Source: CBDVAK01 sp965371945 (GTDB lineage: Bacteria > Pseudomonadota > Gammaproteobacteria > Competibacterales > JAHEDQ01). From it: a stretch of DNA of 7,258 nt. Each line of letters begins with the position of its first letter. The first letter of the stretch is position 1. The position numbers were made by a program, and so were the translations under genes. The notes beneath the pieces were generated by a model, which did not search any database, had not been told where the DNA came from, and saw nothing but the letters and a program-made list of their open reading frames with translations. Shown here in pieces: positions 1 through 6,268 of this stretch. The stretch lies in the NCBI GenBank assembly GCA_965371945.1, contig CBDVAK010000175.1, forward strand, positions 1 to 7,258, written 5' to 3'.

Positions 1-21
1 TCAACCGCAGAGTAGTCAATC

Positions 22-918
22 ATGCCCAAGGCCAAGATCCTTCACATGTTTTCCCCTTTGGATAATGTCAGCCCGTTTGACGTCAACATGGCCGCGGATG
101 CGGGCTATGAGATCATCGTTCCCTATACGGGCGTCGATGCCGACGCGGTGGGCGGGCTGGTGCAAGACGCCATATTCTCCCGGCCACCGGGCCGCTTTAA
201 CCGAACCGGTGCGTTCATCGGCGGCTATGATGTGGATTTGGCTGCGGAGATGCTGGCCAGGGCCCGTGATGCCCAGGTGCCACCCTTCGAGATCTCTTTG
301 TTTGCGGACCCCAATGGGGCCTACACCACCTCGGGGGCCATGGTTGCGCTGGCCGAAAAGCACCTCAAAACCAGTACCGGCGCGGGATTCCAGGGCCGCA
401 AGGTGGCGGTATTGGGTTGTGGTCCGGTGGGTCTTTGCGCGGCGGTGCTTGCCGAGCAGCTCGGTGGCGACGTCTGTCTGGTGCATTTGACCAACTCGCC
501 GCGTGGCGCGGTGGTCGGCAAGCTGCGGGAACGCTACTCGGTCGCTATTCCCAAAGTGGACGGCCAGACCGATGAGCTCAAAGCTGACGTGCTCGGTGAC
601 ATGGAAGTAGTGCTTTGTGCCGCCAAGGCCGGCATCCAGATTCTGTCGAGTGAATTGTTGCGCGAGATACCCAAACTGCTGGTCGCCGCCGATGTCAATG
701 CGGTACCACCGGCCGGCATCGAGGGCATTGAGCCGAACCACGATGGCGTCGCACTGCAGACCACGGGGGATCGCGGCGCACTGGGTGTCGGGGCGCTGGC
801 GATCGGTCGGGTCAAATACGACACTCAGCAGGGTTTGTTCGTGCGCATGCTGGATACCGACCAGCCATTGTGTCTGGATTTTCCGGATGCCTACAGGCTG
901 GCCGCGAAACTGGTTTAG
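22..918 (+). CDS. mtdB: NAD(P)-dependent methylene-tetrahydromethanopterin dehydrogenase MtdB
   Basis: This cytoplasmic enzyme oxidises methylene-H4MPT to methenyl-H4MPT with reduction of NAD(P)+, the step after Fae in formaldehyde oxidation. The 298-residue protein has the usual length and two-part layout of the MtdA/MtdB family. An N-terminal pterin-binding half contains DPNGAYTTS (about residues 96-104). A Rossmann half follows with the dinucleotide-binding glycine motif GCGPVG (132-137), and then the family segment ADVNAVPPAGIEGIE (223-237). The ATG at 22 is the first start after an in-frame TAG at 13-15, and its SD is weak. I call MtdB rather than MtdA because of the mch/fae context; sequence alone does not fix cofactor preference. 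The five-codon frame ending in that TAG could be the tail of an upstream gene, but it is too short to judge. The next gene begins 47 nt downstream with no terminator between, so mtdB is probably the first visible gene of an operon. Confidence 0.95.
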   Translation: MPKAKILHMFSPLDNVSPFDVNMAADAGYEIIVPYTGVDADAVGGLVQDAIFSRPPGRFNRTGAFIGGYDVDLAAEMLARARDAQVPPFEISLFADPNGAYTTSGAMVALAEKHLKTSTGAGFQGRKVAVLGCGPVGLCAAVLAEQLGGDVCLVHLTNSPRGAVVGKLRERYSVAIPKVDGQTDELKADVLGDMEVVLCAAKAGIQILSSELLREIPKLLVAADVNAVPPAGIEGIEPNHDGVALQTTGDRGALGVGALAIGRVKYDTQQGLFVRMLDTDQPLCLDFPDAYRLAAKLV

Positions 919-965
919 GGGTTCGCGCGACGAATAGGACCCGGGAGTTGGACCGGCGTTCCGAG

Positions 966-2150
966 ATGGGAAACCATTGCCGTGCGAGCCCTGAGCCGGG
1001 CGCATCCATACTCATAGTGTCGTTGTCGGCACGCGCCCTGGCCGGGCTGGCCGCGGATGCTGGCCTGCGGCCGCTGGTAGTGGATCTGTTTGGCGACCAG
1101 GATCTGCGCGAACGTGGCTGGCGCTTTCGGACCGCGGCCGGCAACGACAGCGGTTTTCAGCCCGATTCGCTCGCTCGCGCTGTTGCGGAGCTCGACCCCC
1201 GACAGCAATTGGGCGTGGTGTACGGCAGTGGTTTCGAGGCCGTGCCCGAGCATCTCACCCGCGTCTGCGGCAAGCGCCCGTTGCTCGGCAACATTCCGGC
1301 AGTGGTCCGCAAGGTCAAAGACCCGATCCGGCTGTGCACGCTGCTGACACGATTGCGTATACCCACTCCCGAGACGGCACTCGCAGTGCCCTGTCGAGCA
1401 GATGGGTGGCTGCTGAAACGCCGCGGTGGTAGCGGCGGCAGCCATGTGCGTAATTGCGTGGAAGGCAGCCGGGTCGATGCGGGCTGGTATGCCCAGCGCC
1501 GGGTTCCCGGTCGCACGCTTGGCATCACCCTGGTTGCTGATGGCTCCAGGGCCTGGGTGGTGGGCTATGCGCGACAATGGAAAGGGGGCCAGGCCCATGA
1601 CGGTGGATTTGGCTATCGTGGCGCGGTGTCGTTGCCCGCGGCACGGTTGCCGGGGCGGGTGCGCAGCCGGATCGGCGAAGCACTGAATGCCCTGGTCAGT
1701 GCCACCGGGCTGTTGGGGCTGTGCAGTGTCGATATCGTGGTCGACGGTGATCGATGGTGGCTGATCGACATCAATCCACGTCCGGGTGCCAATGCCGAAC
1801 TCTATTGCGGCCCCGGAGCGCCGCTGCGTTGGCATCTGGACGCCGTTGCCGGTCATTTCAGTGGTGTGCCGGCGGAGCGCGTCGATTTGCTGCAGAGGGC
1901 CGTTCGCATCGTCTATGCTCGCCGTACCCTGTGGGTACCGCCTGCATACCGGTGGCCTGGTTGGGTGACGGATCGGCCGTCGCCGGGTAGCAGGATCGCG
2001 GCCGGTTGGCCGGTCTGCAGCGTGCACGCCGAGGGCGGTGACAGCATGCGTGCCGCACACTGCTTGCAGCTTCGAGTTTCCAGCCTGGAGAAAACCGTAC
2101 GATCATGGCAACCGACACACGCGAATCCGCGATCAGTCTCAACGCGTTGA
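966..2150 (+). CDS. ATP-grasp family protein of the H4MPT-linked C1 cluster (unknown substrate)
   Basis: The predicted 394-residue protein is probably a carboxylate-amine (or similar) ligase that uses an acyl-phosphate intermediate. Its N-terminus reads as a pre-ATP-grasp Rossmann-like domain (GASILIVSLSARAL, then PLVVDLFGD). The ATP-grasp core has a lysine plus glycine-rich loop, KRRGGSGGSHV (K141, GGSGG 144-148 counted from the ATG at 966). The Mg/ATP-binding acidic end is LIDINPRPG (D268, N270, R272). ATP-grasp proteins of this kind are conserved beside mch in methylotroph H4MPT islands and are thought to act in cofactor biosynthesis; no reaction is established that I know of. The open frame reaches back to 870 inside mtdB, but homology-like sequence begins only after about 990, so I chose ATG 966. 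A TTG at 948 is the alternative, and neither start has a well-spaced SD. The 3' end overlaps mch by 46 nt in a different frame, which suggests translational coupling. Confidence 0.85.
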   Translation: MGNHCRASPEPGASILIVSLSARALAGLAADAGLRPLVVDLFGDQDLRERGWRFRTAAGNDSGFQPDSLARAVAELDPRQQLGVVYGSGFEAVPEHLTRVCGKRPLLGNIPAVVRKVKDPIRLCTLLTRLRIPTPETALAVPCRADGWLLKRRGGSGGSHVRNCVEGSRVDAGWYAQRRVPGRTLGITLVADGSRAWVVGYARQWKGGQAHDGGFGYRGAVSLPAARLPGRVRSRIGEALNALVSATGLLGLCSVDIVVDGDRWWLIDINPRPGANAELYCGPGAPLRWHLDAVAGHFSGVPAERVDLLQRAVRIVYARRTLWVPPAYRWPGWVTDRPSPGSRIAAGWPVCSVHAEGGDSMRAAHCLQLRVSSLEKTVRSWQPTHANPRSVSTR

Positions 2151-3109
2151 CCAACCCGCTGGTCGACAGCTTGTTGGAAGATGCCGCGATCCTGCGCCTC
2201 ACAACCAGCGTCGGCGAGGATGGCAGCATGCTGGTCGATGCCGGTGTGGACAGCCGCGGCGGTATCGAGGCGGGTCTGCGGATCGCACGCATCTGCATGG
2301 CGGGTCTGGGACAGGTGGAGATCGGCCCGGCGAGCTGGTTCAGTGGCTGGCCCTGGCAGGTCGAGGTGCGCACCAGCCAGCCAGTGCTGGCCTGCCTGGG
2401 CAGTCAGTACGCTGGCTGGAGTCTGAGTGTCAAAGGTGACGAGGCCACTGGAACCCGCTCTTTCCGGGCGCTGGGGTCGGGACCTGCGCGAGCCCTGGCG
2501 GTCAAGGAGCCGCTGTTCCAGGAACTGGGATATCGCGATCAGGCACAAAGGACCTGTCTGGTACTGGAGACTGACCAACGACCACCCCCATCCGTGGCGG
2601 AGAAAGTGAGCCGTGACTGCGGGATCGACCGGTCCGGGTTGACCATGATACTGACCCCGACTGGCGCTCTGGCAGGTGTGGTGCAGATCGCGGCACGGGT
2701 GGTCGAAGTGGCGCTGCACAAGGCTCATGTGCTCGAGTTCCCGCTGCACGACATCGTCGATGCCGCGGGATGCACGCCGTTGCCGCCCCCGACCGCTGAT
2801 GCGCTCGAAGCCATGGGCCGCACCAATGACACGATCCTGTTCGGTGGCCAGGTTCATCTGTTCGTGACCGGCCCGGATTCGAGCGCCGAACAACTGGCGC
2901 GGGAACTGCCCAGCAGCACATCCAGAGACTATGGCAAGCCCTTTGCCAAGGTATTCGAGGACTACCAGTTCGATTTCTTCCAGGTCGACCCGATGCTGTT
3001 CAGCCCCGCCCAGGTCGCGGTGACAGCGCTGGATAGTGGTCGTACTTTCCGGCATGGCCGACTGGACGAGGCCTTGCTGGAAAGATCTTTCGCCAGCACC
3101 AGTAGTTAG
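2105..3109 (+). CDS. mch: Methenyltetrahydromethanopterin cyclohydrolase Mch
   Basis: Mch reversibly hydrolyses N5,N10-methenyl-H4MPT to N5-formyl-H4MPT in the cytoplasm, following MtdB and feeding the formyltransferase/hydrolase complex. The 334-residue protein has the family length and its conserved blocks throughout: LACLGSQYAGWSLS (95-108), ALGSGPARA (112-120), EVALHKAHVLEFPL (about 191-204), GRTNDTILFGG (218-228) and PSSTSRDYGKPF (259-270). These match bacterial Mch from methylotrophs closely. The ATG at 2105 fits the family N-terminus (LNALTNPLVDSLLEDA). A GGAG at 2087-2090 lies 14 nt upstream, which is long for an SD, so coupling to the overlapping ATP-grasp gene may help initiation. 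The stop TAG (3107-3109) directly abuts the ATG of the next gene. I see no frameshift or missing block, and the gene appears intact. Confidence 0.97.
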   Translation: MATDTRESAISLNALTNPLVDSLLEDAAILRLTTSVGEDGSMLVDAGVDSRGGIEAGLRIARICMAGLGQVEIGPASWFSGWPWQVEVRTSQPVLACLGSQYAGWSLSVKGDEATGTRSFRALGSGPARALAVKEPLFQELGYRDQAQRTCLVLETDQRPPPSVAEKVSRDCGIDRSGLTMILTPTGALAGVVQIAARVVEVALHKAHVLEFPLHDIVDAAGCTPLPPPTADALEAMGRTNDTILFGGQVHLFVTGPDSSAEQLARELPSSTSRDYGKPFAKVFEDYQFDFFQVDPMLFSPAQVAVTALDSGRTFRHGRLDEALLERSFASTSS

Positions 3110-4051
3110 ATGACTTGCTCCACCATCGTTGGCGGCAGCCACCGCTTTGCCGTCGCCACCGATTTTGATGCCTGGCACGAGCGCCGCTTGCGACAGGCCT
3201 TTCAACACCGGGGCGTCGAGGTCGGTTTCCTGTCTCTCAAGGATTGCCGCCTTGCCACCGTGGGTGCTGATGAAACCGGTGGCTTGCAACTGCCGGGATT
3301 CGAGCAGGATCTGCCACGTGCTCTGTTTGTACGCAATGTCCCGGGTGGCTCATTCGAACAGGTGACCCTGCGTCTCGATATCCTCCACGCCCTGCCGCTT
3401 TGCGGGGTGCCGGTTTGCAATGACGCACGCACTATCGAGCGTACCGTAGACAAGGCGATGACCAGCTTTCTACTGCGCAGTTGCGGTGTGCCGACGCCAC
3501 CAACCTGGGCCTGTGAGTCCAGGCAGCGGGCGGTCGAGGTGGCTGAACAGCAGATCGCGGCTGGCCACCGGCTGGTACTCAAGCCGCTATTCGGTTCGCG
3601 GGGCAATGGCTTGATTCTGGTCGGCGAGAGCGCGGAGATTGCGGCAGTAGAGCAGACCGCCGGTGTGTACTATCTGCAGCAATTCGTGCCACCCGCCGGT
3701 CCCCAGTCCAGTGACTGGCGTGTATTCGTGATCGGCGAGCGGGCGGTGGCAACCATGGAAAGAAGGTCCGGACACTGGATTACCAATCGTGCCCAGGGCG
3801 GCGAATGCCGGAGCGCGAGCGCCGATTCGGGGCTCTCTGATCTGGCGGTGGCCGCCACCCGGGCGGTGGGGGCCAGATACGCTGGCGTCGATATCATCCG
3901 CGACCGTGAGCACCGCCTGTTGGTGCTGGAGGTCAACGGCGTTCCTGCCTGGCGCGGAGTGCAGGAGGTCACCGGGGTCGATATCGCCGGGTTGCTGGTG
4001 GAGGACCTTTTCCGGCTCGCCGATGACAGCGCCCGGGTGGCCCCTGCGTGA
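3110..4051 (+). CDS. RimK-like ATP-grasp ligase of the H4MPT C1 cluster
   Basis: This 313-residue protein resembles the RimK/MptN group of ATP-grasp ligases, which add amino acids (often glutamate) to a carboxylate through an acyl phosphate. Visible motifs are the ATP-binding lysine and glycine loop LVLKPLFGSRGNG (K158, loop 161-167), DWRVFVIGERAVATMER (202-218), NRAQGG (226-231), and the metal-binding end AGVDII (D261) followed by LVLEVNGVPAWRG (E274, N276). RimK polyglutamylates ribosomal protein S6, and archaeal MptN glutamylates H4MPT. A homologue recurs in methylotroph H4MPT islands; I recall the label orf17 from Methylobacterium but cannot verify it here. I infer a role in the H4MPT or methylofuran side chain, possibly glutamate addition. 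The ATG immediately follows the mch stop with no close SD, so translation probably depends on reinitiation. The gene overlaps the next by GTGA. Confidence 0.88.
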   Translation: MTCSTIVGGSHRFAVATDFDAWHERRLRQAFQHRGVEVGFLSLKDCRLATVGADETGGLQLPGFEQDLPRALFVRNVPGGSFEQVTLRLDILHALPLCGVPVCNDARTIERTVDKAMTSFLLRSCGVPTPPTWACESRQRAVEVAEQQIAAGHRLVLKPLFGSRGNGLILVGESAEIAAVEQTAGVYYLQQFVPPAGPQSSDWRVFVIGERAVATMERRSGHWITNRAQGGECRSASADSGLSDLAVAATRAVGARYAGVDIIRDREHRLLVLEVNGVPAWRGVQEVTGVDIAGLLVEDLFRLADDSARVAPA

Positions 4052-4944
4052 TTCCTGACTACCGGGGACCAACCGTGGTGGCGGATGCGGTGTGGCGCGC
4101 GTGTATCACCGAGTTGCGTGCGCTGAAGCCGGGAAATGTCGGTTTCCATGGTGATGGGCACGGCATGAGCGTGGATGATTTCGTCGTCAGCGCGCGCTGT
4201 GTGGCGGACGTACTCGGTGACCCGGGTGTGCGCGGGACCGGCGCGCGTATTGTCGCCGCGGTCAGGGCCACCCAAGCGAGCGTGGGTTGCAATACCAACC
4301 TGGGGATCGTGTTGCTGTGCGGGCCACTTTGCGAGGCATACTTTCATGCCGCCCCGGGGGCATCCCTGCGCGAACGATTGTCGATCACCCTGGCGTCGCT
4401 GGATATGGTGGATACGGTCGCGGTGTTCGAAGCGATTCGGCTGGCCAGGCCGGGAGGTCTCGGCGCCAGCGATCGCCACGATGTTTTCGCGCGACCGAAT
4501 GGCGATCTCCTCGAAGTCATGGCGGTAGCCGAGCAGCGCGACCGCATCGCCTGGCAGTATACCCATGGCTATGAGGACATATTTTCTACCGGAATTCCCA
4601 GGTTGCAACGGGAACTGCGTCGCCATGGCTGTGAACAACGGGCCGCAAGCGGCGTGTATCTGGAGTTTCTGGTTGCATTCGTCGATACTCACGTGCTTAG
4701 AAAACACGGTCAGGTGAAAGCGAACAGGTTGCAACGAACAGCACGGGGGTTGCTGGAGTGCTGGGACGCCAGCGATTCCCGGGCGCTGGCCCAGCGGCGG
4801 ATGCTGGCGGCGGACAAATGCCTCAAGCAAGAGGGGATCAATCCCGGCACCAGCGCCGATCTGACCGTGGCTACGTTGCTGGTTCATCACTTGTCTATAC
4901 TAAACGGGCCTGCTGATCCCGGATTTCACAGCAATCCGGTTTAG
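4048..4944 (+). CDS. CitG/MdcB-like (triphosphoribosyl-dephospho-CoA synthase family) protein of the H4MPT cluster
   Basis: The 298-residue protein belongs to the family of CitG and MdcB, which transfer a 5-triphosphoribosyl group from ATP to dephospho-CoA and release adenine, making the citrate/malonate lyase prosthetic group. Family blocks are LKPGNVGFHGDGHGM (26-40), CNTNLGIVLLCGPL (81-94), THGYEDIF (162-169) and the C-terminal NPGTSADLTVATLL (255-268), which corresponds to the PGGSADLLA block of CitG. No citrate or malonate lyase genes are visible, and the gene lies in an H4MPT operon, so a different acceptor is likely. Relatives in methylotroph islands (orf7, from memory) are implicated in dephospho-H4MPT formation. 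I infer transfer of a ribosyl moiety to a pterin precursor. The GTG start at 4048 overlaps the upstream stop by GTGA, with GGGTGG (4035-4040) seven nt upstream as a plausible SD. The stop codon lies just after a hairpin (4919-4939). Confidence 0.88.
   Translation: MIPDYRGPTVVADAVWRACITELRALKPGNVGFHGDGHGMSVDDFVVSARCVADVLGDPGVRGTGARIVAAVRATQASVGCNTNLGIVLLCGPLCEAYFHAAPGASLRERLSITLASLDMVDTVAVFEAIRLARPGGLGASDRHDVFARPNGDLLEVMAVAEQRDRIAWQYTHGYEDIFSTGIPRLQRELRRHGCEQRAASGVYLEFLVAFVDTHVLRKHGQVKANRLQRTARGLLECWDASDSRALAQRRMLAADKCLKQEGINPGTSADLTVATLLVHHLSILNGPADPGFHSNPV
4896..4901 (+). promoter_or_regulatory. Candidate -10 box (TATACT) upstream of fae
   Basis: TATACT matches five of six positions of the sigma-70 -10 consensus and lies about 120 nt before the fae start, inside the end of the CitG-like gene. 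No good -35 box sits at 16-18 nt; the nearest TTG-containing hexamer, TTGCTG at 4876-4881, gives a spacer of only 14 nt. A weaker alternative is TACTAT at 4987-4992, also without a clear -35. This is speculative. Confidence 0.2.
4919..4942 (+). terminator. Hairpin at the end of the CitG-like gene, possible weak terminator or attenuator
   Basis: A perfect 7-bp inverted repeat, CCGGATT (4919-4925) and AATCCGG (4933-4939), encloses a 7-nt loop and is followed by TTT (4940-4942). It spans the last codons of the CitG-like gene and ends next to its TAG stop. The stem is short and the T run has only three bases, so termination would be partial at best. It may separate the biosynthetic operon from fae, or stabilise an mRNA end. 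Confidence 0.4.
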
Positions 4945-4955
4945 CACCGACGTGA

Positions 4956-4974
4956 CCTGCCATGTTTCGGCAGG
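4956..4974. repeat. Inverted repeat in the fae leader
   Basis: CCTGCC (4956-4961) and GGCAGG (4969-4974) form a perfect 6-bp dyad around a 7-nt loop, between the CitG-like stop and the fae SD. It could be a regulator-binding dyad, a 5'-UTR hairpin or chance. No T run follows, so a terminator is unlikely. Confidence 0.35.
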
Positions 4975-5004
4975 GAGTTTGTGTACTACTATTCGTGTGC
5001 TACC

Positions 5005-5013
5005 AAAGGAGAG
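5005..5013 (+). promoter_or_regulatory. Strong ribosome binding site of fae
   Basis: AAAGGAGAG lies with its 3' end seven nt before the ATG at 5021. It is much better than the SDs of the five genes upstream, and it fixes the fae start at 5021 instead of an open-frame start at 4952. It fits the known high cellular abundance of Fae in methylotrophs. Confidence 0.85.
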
Positions 5014-5020
5014 TTGCATC

Positions 5021-5530
5021 ATGGCGAAAATCAATGAGGTACGCGTTGGCGAGTCACTGGTTGGCGAAGGCAACGAAGTCGCGCATATCGATCTTATGAT
5101 CGGTCCGCGGGGCTCGGCGGTGGAAACGGCATTTTGCACCGGCCTGGTCAACAACAAAGATGGATTCACCAGCCTGTTGGCGGTCGTTGCCCCCAACCTG
5201 CCTTGTAAACCGAACACGTTGATGTTCAACAAGGTCACCATGAAAGGGGCGACCCAGGCGCTGCAGATGTTTGGTCCGGCCCAGCGCGGGGTTGCCATGG
5301 CGGTGGTGGATTGTGTCGAGGATGGCACCATTCCCGCCGACGAGGCGGAGGATCTGTTTATCTGTGTCGGCGTATTCATCCACTGGGAAGCCACGGATGA
5401 CGCCAAGATCCAGGACTACAACTACGAGGCCACCAAACAGTCGATCAAGCGTGCTGTGGCCGGAGAACCCAAGGCGGCCGATGTGATCGCCGGCAAATCA
5501 GCCGAGCATCCTTTCGCGGCTCATAGCTGA
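5021..5530 (+). CDS. fae: Formaldehyde-activating enzyme Fae
   Basis: Fae catalyses condensation of free formaldehyde with (dephospho-)H4MPT to methylene-H4MPT in the cytoplasm, the entry step of this pathway and the main formaldehyde sink. The 169-residue protein has the standard Fae length and is highly similar along its whole length to characterised methylotroph Fae. It begins MAKINEVRVGESLVGEGNEV and keeps His22, the proposed catalytic base of the family. Further conserved blocks include IDLMIGPRGS (23-32), APNLPCKPNTLMFNKVT (about 62-78), MFGPAQRGVAMAV and VGVFIHWEATDDAKIQDYNY, with the usual C-terminal HPFAA. The ATG at 5021 is supported by a strong SD. Fae is separated from the upstream operon by a 76-nt spacer with hairpins, so it may have its own promoter. 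A long terminator-like hairpin follows eight nt after its stop. I see no anomalies. Confidence 0.98.
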   Translation: MAKINEVRVGESLVGEGNEVAHIDLMIGPRGSAVETAFCTGLVNNKDGFTSLLAVVAPNLPCKPNTLMFNKVTMKGATQALQMFGPAQRGVAMAVVDCVEDGTIPADEAEDLFICVGVFIHWEATDDAKIQDYNYEATKQSIKRAVAGEPKAADVIAGKSAEHPFAAHS

Positions 5531-5537
5531 CCCCGTG

Positions 5538-5573
5538 GACGGCCTTGGTGTGCTGGCACATCAGGGCCGTTTC
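5538..5573 (+). terminator. Intrinsic-type terminator after fae
   Basis: The left arm 5538-5552 (GACGGCCTTGGTGTG) pairs with 5557-5571 (CACATCAGGGCCGTT) as a continuous stem of about 15 pairs, including three G-T wobbles, with a CTGG loop (5553-5556). The right arm runs into TTT (5571-5573), then CCC. The long GC-rich stem and position eight nt past the fae stop support transcription termination or 3'-end protection; the short T run is the weak point. The opposite strand has no T run after the stem, so the signal favours the fae direction. The stop codon of the convergent gene lies inside the right arm. Confidence 0.75.
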
Positions 5574-6268
5574 CCGGACCCGGCAAGCCGATGCAGCTCC
5601 CCTGGGGCGATTCCCTGTTTGTGCAGGGCGCTGGCCAGCAGCACACCGCGATAGCCTGCTCGTTGCAGTCCGATGATATCCTCCGGGCCGCGTACGCCGC
5701 CTGCCGCGTAGTAGTGTCTGCCGTCATCACGCGCGGCGGCCGGGATCGGACCTGCCATCACACCAACGCGATCCAGCGTCATCACGATCACTTCCCGCGG
5801 CCAGCACGATGTTGCGTTCAGCAGATCCCGCGGGCCCATGAAACCACCGGCGCCATAGTCCAGAGAAAGAATCGGCTGGTGGCAACGGCATTCTTTCAAC
5901 AGGCTTGCACAAGAGAGCGCCGATTGCTGACACTCACTGCCGATGACAGGTCTGATCCGGTCCGGGTCGACCGCGGCTGAGACTTTCCCGGCACTGTTGA
6001 ATCCCGCATCGAGCCAGAACACGATGTGCGGATACCCGGCGGTCATGCGCCGCATCGCGTTCATGTTGTCCCCGCTACCCAGAATCGAGTCCAGATCGGC
6101 AACATAGATGATCGGGAACGGATACAGCTTCCGGTAGCCGGAGATCAGGGTGACGGGGTCGGCGTCATCGCACAGCGGTGTTGCCAGGGGAAGATATCGG
6201 TCGCGTTCGCCGCGAACGGCATGGACGGCCTTGCCAGCCATCAGGTCGATGACCGGAATCAGGTTCAT
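5561..6268 (-). CDS. HisA/HisF-family TIM-barrel protein of the H4MPT-linked pathway
   Basis: This 235-residue (beta/alpha)8-barrel protein is related to HisA/HisF, in the divergent 'hisA/hisF family' group known from methanogens and methylotrophs; its reaction there is not established to my knowledge. It begins MNLIPVIDLMAGKAVHAVRG, with Asp8 at the HisA catalytic-acid position, and a second barrel aspartate occurs in LSLDYGAGGFMGP (D137). A phosphate-binding-like AAGGVRGPEDI (188-198) is present. However, the N-half HisA motif GGGIR appears as DAGFNS (87-92), and the C-terminal VGRA-type motif appears as LASALH (211-216). I infer a related isomerase/lyase chemistry on a different substrate, perhaps in methylofuran or H4MPT synthesis, and not histidine synthesis. 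I chose the ATG at 6268 because it gives the family N-terminus; the frame is open 39 codons further, but that would overlap the divergent gene. A weak GGGA lies eight nt upstream. It is convergent with fae and divergent from the next gene. Confidence 0.85.
   Translation of the reverse strand: MNLIPVIDLMAGKAVHAVRGERDRYLPLATPLCDDADPVTLISGYRKLYPFPIIYVADLDSILGSGDNMNAMRRMTAGYPHIVFWLDAGFNSAGKVSAAVDPDRIRPVIGSECQQSALSCASLLKECRCHQPILSLDYGAGGFMGPRDLLNATSCWPREVIVMTLDRVGVMAGPIPAAARDDGRHYYAAGGVRGPEDIIGLQRAGYRGVLLASALHKQGIAPGELHRLAGSGKRP

Noticed and set aside
1..15. Possible C-terminal tail of an upstream gene (four sense codons, then TAG)
   Set aside because: Four codons cannot identify a gene; it is noted only as a possible operon neighbour of mtdB.
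919..965. Possible terminator between mtdB and the ATP-grasp gene (TTCG/CGAA around 922-934)
   Set aside because: The stem is only about four pairs and no T run follows; read-through is more likely.
16..1005. Minus-strand open frame of 329 codons opposite mtdB
   Set aside because: It lies antisense to a clear mtdB gene, has no recognisable motif and is arginine/glycine/histidine-rich as expected for a GC-rich shadow frame.
915..2060. Minus-strand open frame of 381 codons opposite the ATP-grasp gene
   Set aside because: It has low-complexity composition and no domain; the sense strand carries complete ATP-grasp motifs.
1913..3289. Minus-strand open frame of 458 codons, the longest in the window
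   Set aside because: It spans the end of one gene, all of mch and the start of the next in antisense, with no motif; length alone is expected from high GC.
3670..4890. Minus-strand open frame of 406 codons opposite the RimK-like and CitG-like genes
   Set aside because: It is antisense to two genes with conserved family blocks and shows no coherent domain.
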